Source: Candidatus Woesearchaeota archaeon
Lineage (GTDB): Archaea > Nanobdellota > Nanobdellia > SCGC-AAA011-G17 > ARS1403
Direction of reading: 5' to 3'
Assembly (NCBI GenBank): GCA_016188065.1
Contig: JACPIN010000014.1
Span: forward strand, 1 to 62,928
DNA length: 62,928 bases
Each line of letters begins with the position of its first letter. The stretch's first letter is position 1. A program made the position numbers and the translations under genes. Shown here piece after piece: positions 15,390-24,382 of this stretch. Under the pieces are notes generated by a model. That model saw only the letters and a program-made list of their open reading frames with translations, did no database searches and was not told where the DNA came from.

Positions 15390-17954
15390 ATGTACCAAAA
15401 AGAAGTTGAAAAAGTTTTAAAGGAATTGGAATCATCATACAAAGGGCTATCAGCTCAAGAAGCAGTAAACCGGCTTTCAAGGTTTGGAAAAAATGAATTA
15501 AAAAAAGTAAAAAAAGTATCTATAGCGAAATTAGTTCTTGAGCAGTTCATAGATCCGCTGGTTTTAATTCTACTTGCAGCCGTGGTGATATCATTTGTAA
15601 TAGGGGCAAAAAAAGATGCAGTGGCAATTTTCGCAATTGTGATTCTAAATGCAATTATCGGATTCTCTCAAGAATACAAGGCAGAAAAAGAAATTGAGCT
15701 CTTAAAAAAGCTTAGTTCGCAAAAAGCAATTGTAATAAGAGAGGGAAAAAAGCAGGAAATAGACGCAAAAAATATCGTGCCAGGGGACATAATCATAATA
15801 CAGCCAGGTGACAAGATTCCTGCAGATTCAAGGTTAATTGAAGTGAATAATCTAAAGATTGACGAATCGTCATTGACAGGAGAATCAACTACAGTTGAAA
15901 AGATTATCTCCATGCTGCATAATGAAGCTCAAGTAGCAGATCAAAAAAATATGGTCTTCTCAGGAACGATTGCAAAAGAAGGAACAGCAAAAGCAGTAGT
16001 CACAGCGATAGGAATGCAGACAGAAATCGGCAAAATCGCTCATCTAGTCCAGGAAACCGTGGAAGCAGAAACTCCATTGCAAAAAAATCTAAAGAAATTA
16101 GGAAAAGCGCTGGCAGCAATTATCCTCTCACTGGCACTAGTCATATTCGCTGCGGGCATAATTATGAAAATAAATACTTATGATATGTTCTTAACATCTT
16201 TGAGTTTGGCAATATCAGCAATACCTGAAGGGCTTCCAGTGATAATGACTTTAGCCTTGGCACTATCAGTTCAAGTCATGTACAAGAGAAAGGCACTAAT
16301 CAGAAAATTAAAGGCAGTAGAAACTCTGGGGTCAATAACCGTAATTGCCTCTGATAAAACAGGAACATTGACAAAAAATGAAATGACCGTTACTGAGTTA
16401 TTTGTAGACAGCAAAGAAATACTTGTAACTGGAAAAGGCTATGAGACAAAAGGAAAGTTTCTTCACAATAACAAAGAAATAAATCCGAGTGCATTAAAAA
16501 CTTTATTGGAAATAGGAAGCTCTTGCAACAATGCGCAGCTTCCAAAACTTGGAGATCCAACTGAGTTGGCATTGCTGGTTTCAGCTGCAAAAGCTAACAT
16601 AGGGCCGAAAGAAAGAATTGCAGAAACTCCTTTTAATGCAGTAGAAAAATACATGACTACAACGCATTTAATCGGCAATAAAAAGATAACCTACATCAAA
16701 GGGGCTCCAGAAAAATTATTAGAGATGTCTGATTATCTTCTCGTAAATAATGCTGTAAAGAAAATATCAAGTGAAGATAAAAAAGAAATTCTCGAGCAAA
16801 ATAAAAAAATGGCTTCAAGGGCATTGAGAGTGCTGGCAATGGCTTACAAGCAAGATAACAAGACGGTATTTGCAGGATTGCAGGGCATGATAGACCCTCC
16901 AAGAAAAGAAGTGAAAAGGGCAATAGAGCTGTGCAGAAAAGCCGGAATAAAAGTTTATATGATAACAGGAGACCATATTAACACCGCAGTTGCAATAGGC
17001 TCACAATTAAGCATCCCACAAGATGCAATAGAGGGAAAAGAACTAGATAAATTATCCGGCGAGCAATTAAGAAAAATTGTGAAAGAAAAATTCATCTTTG
17101 CACGTGTAAGCCCGGAGCACAAATCAAGAATACTGGCGGCATTGCAGGCGAATAAGGAAATAGTTGCAATGACAGGAGATGGAGTGAATGACGCGCCGGC
17201 ATTAAAGAAGGCAGATATAGGAATTGCAATGAACATAAAGGGAACAGACATTGCAAGAGAATCTTCCGACATGATTCTTATCGATGACAACTTCAGCTCG
17301 ATTGTGAAGGCAATAAAAGAGGGTAGAATTGTATATGACAACATAAAAAAATTCCTAAAGTATTTGCTGTCAGTAAATTTCAGCGAGTTATTCGTTGTTC
17401 TGGCAGCTTTATTTGCAAAGCTTCCAATCCCGTTTATCCCGCTGCAGATATTATGGATAAATTTAGCAACAGATGCTCTTCCAGCGCTGGCATTAAGTAA
17501 AGAAAAAGGAGACGAAACAATAATGCACCATCCGCCTCGAGATCCAAAAGAGCATATACTAAAAGGAATGCAGTCCTACATACTCATTGGCGGATTGCTA
17601 GCATTCATTGCAATGCTCATTTTGTTTTTATTTGAGTATCTGACAACAAATAATGTTGATAAAGCAAGGACAATCGCAGTAACAACGTCGGTAATGTTTC
17701 AGATGTTCTTTGTATTCTCATGCAGGTCAGATAGGTCTTTAAAAGAGGTAGGTTTATTTTCAAACAAGTACCTGATAGGCGCTGTATTGCTAACCGTAAT
17801 ACTGCAAATCCTGATAATTTACACCCCAATAAGCTCAGTTTTCGCATTTACTCCTTTAAGCATAAAAGACTGGATATTAATCATCGCAGTAAGCTCCATA
17901 GGATTCATATTTTTTGAGGTAAAAAAATTAATAAATGGGGGGAGCAAGAGATAG
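15390..17954 (+). CDS. P2-type calcium-transporting ATPase
   Basis: An 854-residue cation pump of the SERCA/PMR1 group. Visible elements in order: the cation ATPase N-terminus, TGES in the actuator domain (about residue 163), PEGLP in helix M4 (about 278), the phosphorylation site DKTGTLT at about 322-328, KGAPE in the nucleotide domain, TGDGVNDAPALKKADIG at about 595, and the C-terminal helices with LQILWINLATDALPALAL. That last motif and PEGLP suggest Ca2+ or Mn2+. No heavy-metal-binding domain is present. Confidence 0.9.
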   Translation: MYQKEVEKVLKELESSYKGLSAQEAVNRLSRFGKNELKKVKKVSIAKLVLEQFIDPLVLILLAAVVISFVIGAKKDAVAIFAIVILNAIIGFSQEYKAEKEIELLKKLSSQKAIVIREGKKQEIDAKNIVPGDIIIIQPGDKIPADSRLIEVNNLKIDESSLTGESTTVEKIISMLHNEAQVADQKNMVFSGTIAKEGTAKAVVTAIGMQTEIGKIAHLVQETVEAETPLQKNLKKLGKALAAIILSLALVIFAAGIIMKINTYDMFLTSLSLAISAIPEGLPVIMTLALALSVQVMYKRKALIRKLKAVETLGSITVIASDKTGTLTKNEMTVTELFVDSKEILVTGKGYETKGKFLHNNKEINPSALKTLLEIGSSCNNAQLPKLGDPTELALLVSAAKANIGPKERIAETPFNAVEKYMTTTHLIGNKKITYIKGAPEKLLEMSDYLLVNNAVKKISSEDKKEILEQNKKMASRALRVLAMAYKQDNKTVFAGLQGMIDPPRKEVKRAIELCRKAGIKVYMITGDHINTAVAIGSQLSIPQDAIEGKELDKLSGEQLRKIVKEKFIFARVSPEHKSRILAALQANKEIVAMTGDGVNDAPALKKADIGIAMNIKGTDIARESSDMILIDDNFSSIVKAIKEGRIVYDNIKKFLKYLLSVNFSELFVVLAALFAKLPIPFIPLQILWINLATDALPALALSKEKGDETIMHHPPRDPKEHILKGMQSYILIGGLLAFIAMLILFLFEYLTTNNVDKARTIAVTTSVMFQMFFVFSCRSDRSLKEVGLFSNKYLIGAVLLTVILQILIIYTPISSVFAFTPLSIKDWILIIAVSSIGFIFFEVKKLINGGSKR

Positions 17955-17956
17955 TT

Positions 17957-19975
17957 GTGAAAAAGATGGTGAAGAAAAAAGCAAGAAGTGAGGTAAAAAT
18001 GCAGGCTGCACTGGTCCTGCTGACAATTATGCTCATAATCCTTATCTATTATTTCGTCCCACCTGAGTTTATAGGCTACACGGTTTTAGAAGGGCATGTC
18101 TGGAGCACATCAAACACTTCGAATTTTGAATATAACAATGAAGAAATAGAGATTGCTGATGGGGCGATAAAGCTAAAGGCAAATGTTTCAACAGCAGAAT
18201 GGACAGCATATTCTCAGGAAATATTTCCGATAGCAAAGGCATATTACGATCATGAAGATAAAACCTCAAAAGTTCAAAGCAATGACAATGATGTGCAGGA
18301 GATTAAGCCAGGTGAAATGGCGAGTTTTGTTTTCAGCACAAACTTAAACAATGGCGATTCTATAACAATTTATCTGGACGATGAAGAGGCAACAAACATT
18401 TATCTCTGTAATGCATATGAAGAATGCACATCCCAAAATTTAGGGCAGGTTAATTTTACAAATCAGGAAGGAGATTACATAATCACGCTGCAAAATCTAA
18501 ACCAGCCGACAAAGATTTTTAATCTGAATTCAGATGAAGAAATAAAGCTTGATTACATAAATTCGTCCTTGGGGAATATAACAAAGTTTTGGTATGATCC
18601 TAGTGATAAAACAACAAAAGTAAACGCTCAAGAAAATACCACACTAGAAGTAGAAGAAAATAAGATAGCAGAGATGATTTTCAGCAGCAATCTACAAAAC
18701 AATGATATCATCCAGATATATTTAAAAAATGAGGAAGCCGCAAATCTCTATTTATGCAGTGCAGGAGAAGAATGCACTTCTTCAAATCTTGGTCAAATTT
18801 ATTTTCCGAATCAGCAGGGATACTACAACTTAACGATACAAAATTTAAATTCGGCTTCAAAGATTTTCAATTTGAATTCAGATGAAGAAATAAAGCTTGA
18901 TTACATAGAAGCAATAAGGGTAACAGAAACAGATCACTCAGAAACAAACACTACTTATCCAGAAACAGCAAATGTAACAACCAATGATTTTACAGTTGAA
19001 AACTTAATGTATTGGGATTCACTAGTTACAGAAGAAATTCTAAACGGCCAAAACATTGATTATGAATATTCAGCAAATTCGGGAGAAAGCTGGGAGGCCG
19101 CTCCAGAAGACAAAAATTTATCAGCGGTCAATTCAACAGCAATCAGAATAAGGGCAATTTTTAGCAGTAACACAACAGCAACGCCGTCAATATCCCTAAT
19201 AAATATAACTTACATAACAGAAGAGCCCCAAGCTTATTATGAAGTAAATGGCTCAACAATAATATCGACAATAAAAGATGAAAATGTAACTGTAAATTCT
19301 TCATCGTCTAAACTAGAGCTTAGCATAGTAACAGCAGAAACACTCTCAAACATAGTGCTAAATATCTCAAATCTGAATGATGCTCGTCCCTCCTCTTTCT
19401 CAAGGATAAAAGAAATAGAAATACTCGCTCCAGATCTGCAGAACAAAATAAGTTCAGCGGCAATAAAGATTTATTACACAGACGATGAAATAGCAGGCAT
19501 TAACGAATCTACTCTAAAAATATATTATTACAATGAGACATCGCAGGGATGGCAGTCACTTGAATCAACAGTGAATACAGAAGAGAATTATATCCGGGCC
19601 GATGTGGAGCATTTCAGTATCTATGGTGTATTTGGTGAACAGCCAGAGCAGCAAGAAGCAAGTAGCTCAAGCTCAGCTGGAGGATCAGGAGGGAAAAGAG
19701 AATTCATTAGAGGAAATCAAGAACAGCCATCTCAGCAGCAGCCACAACAACCGCAAGAATCGAATGTTGAAACTAAATCAGAAGAAAATATTCAAGAGCA
19801 AGTAGTGCAAACACAGGCAGAAGCCCAAGCACAGCAACAGCAGGCCCTAACAGGCAATATAGTAAGGATAGGAAAGGTTCTAGCAACTGGAAAAACAAAT
19901 CAAAGCCTGGTTATTCTAGGAGTGATACTGATTGTTGCATATATAATAGCAAAGATTGAGGAAAAAAGAAAGTAA
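17957..19975 (+). CDS. Large cell-surface protein with duplicated domain
   Basis: A 672-residue protein starting at GTG 17957, two bases after the ATPase. An N-terminal membrane helix (ALVLLTIMLIILIYYFV) is followed by two copies of a domain of about 95 residues, each with IYLCxAxEECTSxNLGQ and ending KIFNLNSDEEIKLDYI. Then come Ig-like regions, a Ser/Gly linker, a Gln/Pro-rich stretch, and a C-terminal membrane helix (LVILGVILIVAYIIAKI). This fits an S-layer-like or surface-anchored protein. Near-identical ends of the two repeats suggest recent duplication or gene conversion. Confidence 0.7.
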   Translation: MKKMVKKKARSEVKMQAALVLLTIMLIILIYYFVPPEFIGYTVLEGHVWSTSNTSNFEYNNEEIEIADGAIKLKANVSTAEWTAYSQEIFPIAKAYYDHEDKTSKVQSNDNDVQEIKPGEMASFVFSTNLNNGDSITIYLDDEEATNIYLCNAYEECTSQNLGQVNFTNQEGDYIITLQNLNQPTKIFNLNSDEEIKLDYINSSLGNITKFWYDPSDKTTKVNAQENTTLEVEENKIAEMIFSSNLQNNDIIQIYLKNEEAANLYLCSAGEECTSSNLGQIYFPNQQGYYNLTIQNLNSASKIFNLNSDEEIKLDYIEAIRVTETDHSETNTTYPETANVTTNDFTVENLMYWDSLVTEEILNGQNIDYEYSANSGESWEAAPEDKNLSAVNSTAIRIRAIFSSNTTATPSISLINITYITEEPQAYYEVNGSTIISTIKDENVTVNSSSSKLELSIVTAETLSNIVLNISNLNDARPSSFSRIKEIEILAPDLQNKISSAAIKIYYTDDEIAGINESTLKIYYYNETSQGWQSLESTVNTEENYIRADVEHFSIYGVFGEQPEQQEASSSSSAGGSGGKREFIRGNQEQPSQQQPQQPQESNVETKSEENIQEQVVQTQAEAQAQQQQALTGNIVRIGKVLATGKTNQSLVILGVILIVAYIIAKIEEKRK

Positions 19976-20067
19976 AAAACTAAATTATAAAACAAACATA
20001 AGGTTTTAAACAATGATCTTTAGATCGATAGAAACTTAAACCCTTTAGTACCAAAGGTATATTCTCG

Positions 20068-20099
20068 GGTACCAGAAGATATATAAAGTATGAGGTACC
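20068..20099 (+). promoter_or_regulatory. Promoter with paired GGTACC sites
   Basis: A TATA box (ATATATAAAG, 20079-20088) is flanked by GGTACC at 20068-20073 and 20094-20099, arranged as GGGTACC and GGTACCC. The TATA position predicts transcription starting near 20110, at the second ATG of the AbrB-like gene. Protein bound at, or methylation of, either site would be placed to control the restriction-modification genes downstream. Confidence 0.5.
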
Positions 20100-20110
20100 C
20101 AAAAATAGAT

Positions 20111-20272
20111 ATGAGATTACTATCACAAAAACATTCCGAATATAAAGGAAAAAAATACGAAAAATTTTGGGTTGTTATCCCATCAAAGATTATAGGAAAA
20201 TTAGGTTGGAAAAGAGGTCAGGATTTAGAAGCCAAAGTCAAGGAAGATAAACTTATAATTGTGAAGGATTGA
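20111..20272 (+). CDS. AbrB/SpoVT-type regulator of the restriction-modification set
   Basis: A small swapped-hairpin DNA-binding protein with the AbrB signature FWVVIPSKIIGKLGWKRGQD and ending KLIIVKD. The frame has an earlier ATG at 20090, but that lies only 2 nt after the TATA box, so the ATG at 20111 (53 residues, leaderless) is more likely. It ends 1 bp before the methyltransferase gene. AbrB-like proteins in this position usually repress their own operon; the flanking palindromes are candidate operators. Confidence 0.65.
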   Translation: MRLLSQKHSEYKGKKYEKFWVVIPSKIIGKLGWKRGQDLEAKVKEDKLIIVKD

Positions 20273-20273
20273 T

Positions 20274-21077
20274 ATGAAAACATTAGATAAAAATAAAATA
20301 TTTTTTGAAGATAAGAAAAAGGGGCTTAAAATTATTAAAGATGATTTTATTAAGACACCCTGCATAGAATCAAATAGTGTTGATTTGATTGTCACTTCTC
20401 CGCCTTATAATGTTGACATAAAATATAATTCTCATAAAGATGATGTATCTCATGAAGACTATCTTAATTTTACTAAAGATTGGTTAACAAAAGCGTTTCA
20501 ATTATCTAAAGATGATGGTAGACTCTGCTTAAATATTGCATTAGATAAAAATAAAGGCGGACAGCAGAGTGTTTATTCAGATATATTACAGGTTGCCAAG
20601 CAAGTTGGTTGGAGATATCATTCAACAATAATTTGGAATGAAGGCAATATTTCAAGAAGAACAGCTTGGGGCTCTTATCTAAGTGCTAGTGCTCCCTATG
20701 TTATTGCTCCTGTTGAAGTAATTATCGTTCTATATAAAAATAAATGGAAGAAAGAAAGTAAAGGAACTTCAACTATTAAGCGAGATGAATTTATAGGGTG
20801 GACTAATGGTATATGGACTTTTAATGGAGAAAGCAAGAAAAAAATAGGTCATCCTGCTCCTTTTCCAATAGAATTACCTAAAAGGTGTATGAAACTATTT
20901 AGTTTCAAAAATGATGTTATTTTAGACCCTTTTCTAGGTAGCGGTACAACTTTAGTTTCTTGTATACAAGAGAACAGGCAGGGAATCGGTGTTGATTTTG
21001 ATAACGATTACTGTGAAATAGCAAAAAAAAGATTAAAATCAGCGATTGAAGAAAGTCAACAAACAAAAATAAATTAA
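20274..21077 (+). CDS. DNA methyltransferase, N4-cytosine/N6-adenine (beta class)
   Basis: A 267-residue type II modification enzyme. Catalytic motif IV, TSPPYNVDIKY, comes early (about residue 41), and the AdoMet-binding motif, DPFLGSGTTLV, comes late (about residue 219). This order is the beta class. SPPY favours N4-cytosine but N6-adenine is not excluded. It is cotranscribed with the AbrB-like gene and its stop overlaps by 4 bp that of the convergent HNH nuclease gene, forming a compact restriction-modification locus. Confidence 0.85.
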   Translation: MKTLDKNKIFFEDKKKGLKIIKDDFIKTPCIESNSVDLIVTSPPYNVDIKYNSHKDDVSHEDYLNFTKDWLTKAFQLSKDDGRLCLNIALDKNKGGQQSVYSDILQVAKQVGWRYHSTIIWNEGNISRRTAWGSYLSASAPYVIAPVEVIIVLYKNKWKKESKGTSTIKRDEFIGWTNGIWTFNGESKKKIGHPAPFPIELPKRCMKLFSFKNDVILDPFLGSGTTLVSCIQENRQGIGVDFDNDYCEIAKKRLKSAIEESQQTKIN

Positions 21078-21631
21078 GCTTTCTTTTCATGTTTCTTAAT
21101 TACTTCAAGTATATCTTCAAAGAAATCAATCACTTCTTTATCTTCATATTTTCTAGCAATCTTTAATATCTTGTGACTATATTTTCTTAAAAAATCTGTT
21201 GTTCCATACCTCTTTTTTAGTATATTACATTCACTGCATAAAGTCTGACCATTATCTAATGTGGCTTTTCCACCTTTATCTTTTGGTTTGATATGGTCTA
21301 TATGGAGTTCAGCACCTTCTTTTAGTCCTTTACCACATAAAGCACATTTATAACCATCTCTTTCAAGAATTTCTTTTTTTATTTTTGGACTAAAATCTTC
21401 GAGGTCTTCTCTATTTTCTACAAACTCAGGGTCATATCTATAAATCCCTTTTTTAACTTTAATTAATAATCCTTGTTGGTGTAATTTTCTTATTGCTCTA
21501 TCTGGATCTCTAAATACTCCCCCTGTTTGACGCTTCCATTCTTCAGTTACCCAATCTACTATTTCTGGGTGAGGTATATCTCTTTTAGGATGTCTTTTGA
21601 AATATTCTATCAATAAATCTGCTTGACTCAT
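21074..21631 (-). CDS. HNH restriction endonuclease candidate
   Basis: A 185-residue protein. The N-terminal 75 residues look like a winged-helix DNA-binding part (AIRKLHQQGLLIKVKKGIYRY). An HNH nuclease follows at about residues 93-140: RDGYKCALCGKGLK, then LHIDHIKPKDKGGK, then LCSECNILKKR, with two CxxC zinc pairs and the catalytic His in HIDHI. Facing the methyltransferase, it is most likely the cognate restriction enzyme. Its own promoter lies in the gap towards rps2. Confidence 0.8.
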   Translation of the reverse strand: MSQADLLIEYFKRHPKRDIPHPEIVDWVTEEWKRQTGGVFRDPDRAIRKLHQQGLLIKVKKGIYRYDPEFVENREDLEDFSPKIKKEILERDGYKCALCGKGLKEGAELHIDHIKPKDKGGKATLDNGQTLCSECNILKKRYGTTDFLRKYSHKILKIARKYEDKEVIDFFEDILEVIKKHEKKA

Positions 21632-21690
21632 AGAAAAACATGAATTTTATAAATTTAAAAATCTGACGTTTACATTACAACTACAAAAAA

Positions 21691-22284
21691 CTAATCGTCC
21701 TCTGTCCCAAAATCTTCTGGTTTTAATTTTAACTCGCCAAGTTTTCTCAGTTTCAGATATTCCCTAGCAAGGATGTAAAAAATTAATCCAAGGCTTTTTC
21801 TTCCCTTATTGTTGCATGGCACTACCAGATCAAGCTCATTGGCTGTATTATTTGTATCGCATAAAGCTAAAACAGGAATTCCAAGTTTTAAAGCATCATC
21901 AATAACATTTTTATCTGGAAATGGATCAACGACAAGCAATAGTTTAATTTCCATGAAGTCTTCAAGTGCAGGATTCAGCAGCACACCGGGAGAATATCTC
22001 TCGCTAAAAGCTTTTATCCCTGTGACTTGAGAAAAAAATTTCAATGCCTTCCAGCTGTTTTCTCTTCTTCCAATAATTAATATCTCCTCGGGGTTATATC
22101 GTGCAAGAAAAGACGCAAGCATCTTCAGCCTTCTGTTTATCTCTTGAATATTTAAAATAGACAGCCCATCAGGCCTGACTTTATAGATGAAGGGCTCCAT
22201 ATATTTTGTTTTATACTTAGTGCCGATATGCAGTCCAGCTTTCAAATACTGGTCCAGTGGAACTAAAAATTCTTCTTCAGCCAT
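21691..22284 (-). CDS. rps2: Small ribosomal subunit protein uS2
   Basis: Archaeal uS2 of 197 residues. It opens with LVPLDQYLKAGLHIGTKYKT and has IYKVRPDGLSILNIQEINRR, the VVDPFPDKNVIDDALKLGIP segment and ALCDTNNTANELDLVVPCNN. The short length is normal for archaea, which lack the bacterial coiled-coil insert. In other archaea rps2 follows the rpoN-rpoK part of the superoperon; here it is inverted. Confidence 0.95.
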   Translation of the reverse strand: MAEEEFLVPLDQYLKAGLHIGTKYKTKYMEPFIYKVRPDGLSILNIQEINRRLKMLASFLARYNPEEILIIGRRENSWKALKFFSQVTGIKAFSERYSPGVLLNPALEDFMEIKLLLVVDPFPDKNVIDDALKLGIPVLALCDTNNTANELDLVVPCNNKGRKSLGLIFYILAREYLKLRKLGELKLKPEDFGTEDD

Positions 22285-22337
22285 AAAATAATTTCCAAGA
22301 ATAACTATTTATAAACATTGCTGTAAATAAAAATAAA

Positions 22338-23006
22338 TTAAAAATTCTTGAGGAAATCCCTTATCAGTCTCTCAGCATCTTTCCTCAATCCTAATCCAAG
22401 GCCAATTCCAAGAGCGAGTGCAATTCCAGCAGCAAGTGCTCCAATAACGATCAGGAAAATATTCTCAACCATGCCAATCTGAATTCCGATCTGCTTGAAG
22501 GCGCTCACAATTATTACGATAAGGATAAACCATTTTATTATCCTGCTCAAAACAAGCATCCCTTTTACTTTTGAATTTTCATTGATCCTTAGCTCGACAT
22601 AATGGGCAAATATCAATCCAAATAATATTATTACAATTCCTAAGATGAGGTTAGGCAGCCACAGTACAAAAGAATTCAAAACCCCGGAAATGCTTCCAAG
22701 GTCGATTTTATCGACGGCAGCCTGCAAGAAGATTATGAAAACATACCATTTTAATATTTCTCCTAAAACAGAAGAGATATGCATCTTGCCAATGGCTTTG
22801 CTCAGTGCAGCTTTCTCAACAGACTTATCAAGCCCGGTTTTCTCCAGCAAGATTTTCAAGACAGTTCCCAAAACAAGGCCAGCAAGATAACCAAGTGATA
22901 ATAATAATATAACAGCAATTAAATCAGGAAAGAACTTGATGAACCCAATCCACAGAGCTTCAAACGGACTCCTTATAGCAACAACGGTTTCTAAAACACC
23001 AGCCAA
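22338..23006 (-). CDS. MscS-like transmembrane-helix-repeat protein
   Basis: A 222-residue membrane protein with about five helices and two copies of the conserved TM-helix repeat related to the MscS pore: LSLGYLAGLVLGTVLKILLE with FLQAAVDKIDLGSISGVLN, and a second set ending ALAAGIALALGIGLGLG. The Gly/Ala-rich helix resembles the MscS pore-lining helix. It lacks the large cytoplasmic vestibule. A mechanosensitive or small-solute channel is likely by family, not proven. Confidence 0.7.
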   Translation of the reverse strand: MAGVLETVVAIRSPFEALWIGFIKFFPDLIAVILLLSLGYLAGLVLGTVLKILLEKTGLDKSVEKAALSKAIGKMHISSVLGEILKWYVFIIFLQAAVDKIDLGSISGVLNSFVLWLPNLILGIVIILFGLIFAHYVELRINENSKVKGMLVLSRIIKWFILIVIIVSAFKQIGIQIGMVENIFLIVIGALAAGIALALGIGLGLGLRKDAERLIRDFLKNF

Positions 23007-23053
23007 ATAATATCACCCGTAATAATGAAATATATAATAGTTTATATATCTTT

Positions 23054-23269
23054 CTAAGCAATTTTTTCAGGCATAGGCCTCTTGATGCTGATAGGCAAAA
23101 TGCCATTATCATATTCCATCTTCGCTATTTCAACCGGGTTGTAATTTATCTCTTCAAGTTTTTCTTTATCCAATTTCAGCAAAAACGGAGCACCCATTCC
23201 GATCTGCAATGCTCTCGCGCCAATTATCCTCGCAACTTCATATTTTGTGTATTTCATTTTTTCAGTCAT
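23054..23269 (-). CDS. rpoK: RNA polymerase subunit K (Rpb6-like)
   Basis: Subunit K stabilises the archaeal polymerase clamp. The 71 residues have the signature YTKYEVARIIGARALQIGMG, then APFLLK, and the C-terminal MEYDNGILPISIKRPMP. Its ATG overlaps the stop of the unknown gene upstream by 4 bp, so it is now the last gene of the exosome operon instead of following rpoN. Confidence 0.95.
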   Translation of the reverse strand: MTEKMKYTKYEVARIIGARALQIGMGAPFLLKLDKEKLEEINYNPVEIAKMEYDNGILPISIKRPMPEKIA

Positions 23270-23610
23270 TCCCCTAGTAGTAAAGCATCTCCCTCGACAA
23301 TTAATATCTTTGCAGCTTTTTTATTCGCCAAAGCATCAATTATTTTTCTTATTCTTGTGTCAGTTGCGCTTTCTTGTTCAACAAAAATTCTCTCGCCGCC
23401 GTTTTTAAAGCCTGATGTTAAAAGCACTTCTTCAGGATTATTATAAATGGAAGTAACCTGTGCATGATATGTAATGTTTTCCATCTGGTCGTATATCCTC
23501 ATCCATCCAGAATAAAATCCAGTAGTATCTATCCAGCCGCAGCTTAATTCTTTATCTCTTCTCTTGAATTCATATTCTCCATATAATTCAAATCGTGAAG
23601 TTTTAATCAT
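23266..23610 (-). CDS. Unknown protein in the exosome operon
   Basis: A 114-residue protein between rrp42 and rpoK, starting 1 bp after rrp42 and overlapping rpoK by ATGA. It begins KTSRFELYGEYEFKRRDKEL and has GWIDTTGFYSGWMRIYDQ, a beta-rich pattern, then a helical end with RKIIDALANKKAAKILIVEG. I know no family match. Its position between exosome and polymerase genes suggests a role in RNA metabolism, by context only. Confidence 0.6.
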   Translation of the reverse strand: MIKTSRFELYGEYEFKRRDKELSCGWIDTTGFYSGWMRIYDQMENITYHAQVTSIYNNPEEVLLTSGFKNGGERIFVEQESATDTRIRKIIDALANKKAAKILIVEGDALLLGE

Positions 23611-23611
23611 T

Positions 23612-24382
23612 TTACTTTAGCAGTTTTCTCAGTTTTTCACTGTTTTTAAGGCTTATGTCTAGCATCTTACTAATGTCTTCAATAGTCAAAATTCCTTTCC
23701 CGCCTTTTTGCATCGCGCATATCTCTCCATCGCCAGTAACCCCAATAGTTAATTTAGCATCCATAATTTTCTCCTCATCAAGATTGGGGTCGCTAAGAAG
23801 GTTGTCTTTTATTTTAATCACGCTGCATTCAACAGGTAAAGAAACAATCGGAAGCTTGTTATTTCTCTTGCTGTAGTCTACCTTTTTGCCGTCGTATTCA
23901 GGAATTTTCGCTTGTTTCAGTGCAGCTAAAGCAGCTAGTGCAGCGGCATCTTGCAAATTACCTTGGTTGTTAATTGTATAAATATCTATAAGCACCATCC
24001 AAACTTTCTCGCCTTCAGTAATGCATAATTTTTTTAGGTCAATTGCTTTGCTTTCTCTGATTGCCCTGTCAACAACTCTCGCAAGCTCAATGCTGTCAAT
24101 ACTTGGCGGGCCAGACTCAAAATCAGGGCTTGAAAGCGGAAGCATCTCCGCCCCTACAATTATAGTCCCTTCATTAGGCTTGTCAGGAAAAGGCTGCCCA
24201 ACTTCTAATTTGACGCCGACAAGGACTTCAGTATCCCCTACCCTGACACGGGCAGAGCCTTCAGCATGCTTGCTAACATCGTAGCTTATCTCTATGTTCC
24301 TTATCTCATCAAATTTTCTTCCATCTATTCTTCTTCCCTTCTCAAGCAATTTTATCATATAATCTTTAGACACATTATCCAT
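23612..24382 (-). CDS. rrp42: Exosome core subunit Rrp42
   Basis: Rrp42 is the non-catalytic RNase PH-fold partner that alternates with Rrp41 in the archaeal exosome hexamer. At 256 residues it has the Rrp42-type start (LLEKGRRIDGRKFDEIRNI), VGVKLEVGQPFPDKPNEG and LVDIYTINNQG-like strands (here VLIDIYTINNQGNLQDAA). It overlaps the end of rrp41 by 8 bp. Confidence 0.93.
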   Translation of the reverse strand: MDNVSKDYMIKLLEKGRRIDGRKFDEIRNIEISYDVSKHAEGSARVRVGDTEVLVGVKLEVGQPFPDKPNEGTIIVGAEMLPLSSPDFESGPPSIDSIELARVVDRAIRESKAIDLKKLCITEGEKVWMVLIDIYTINNQGNLQDAAALAALAALKQAKIPEYDGKKVDYSKRNNKLPIVSLPVECSVIKIKDNLLSDPNLDEEKIMDAKLTIGVTGDGEICAMQKGGKGILTIEDISKMLDISLKNSEKLRKLLK

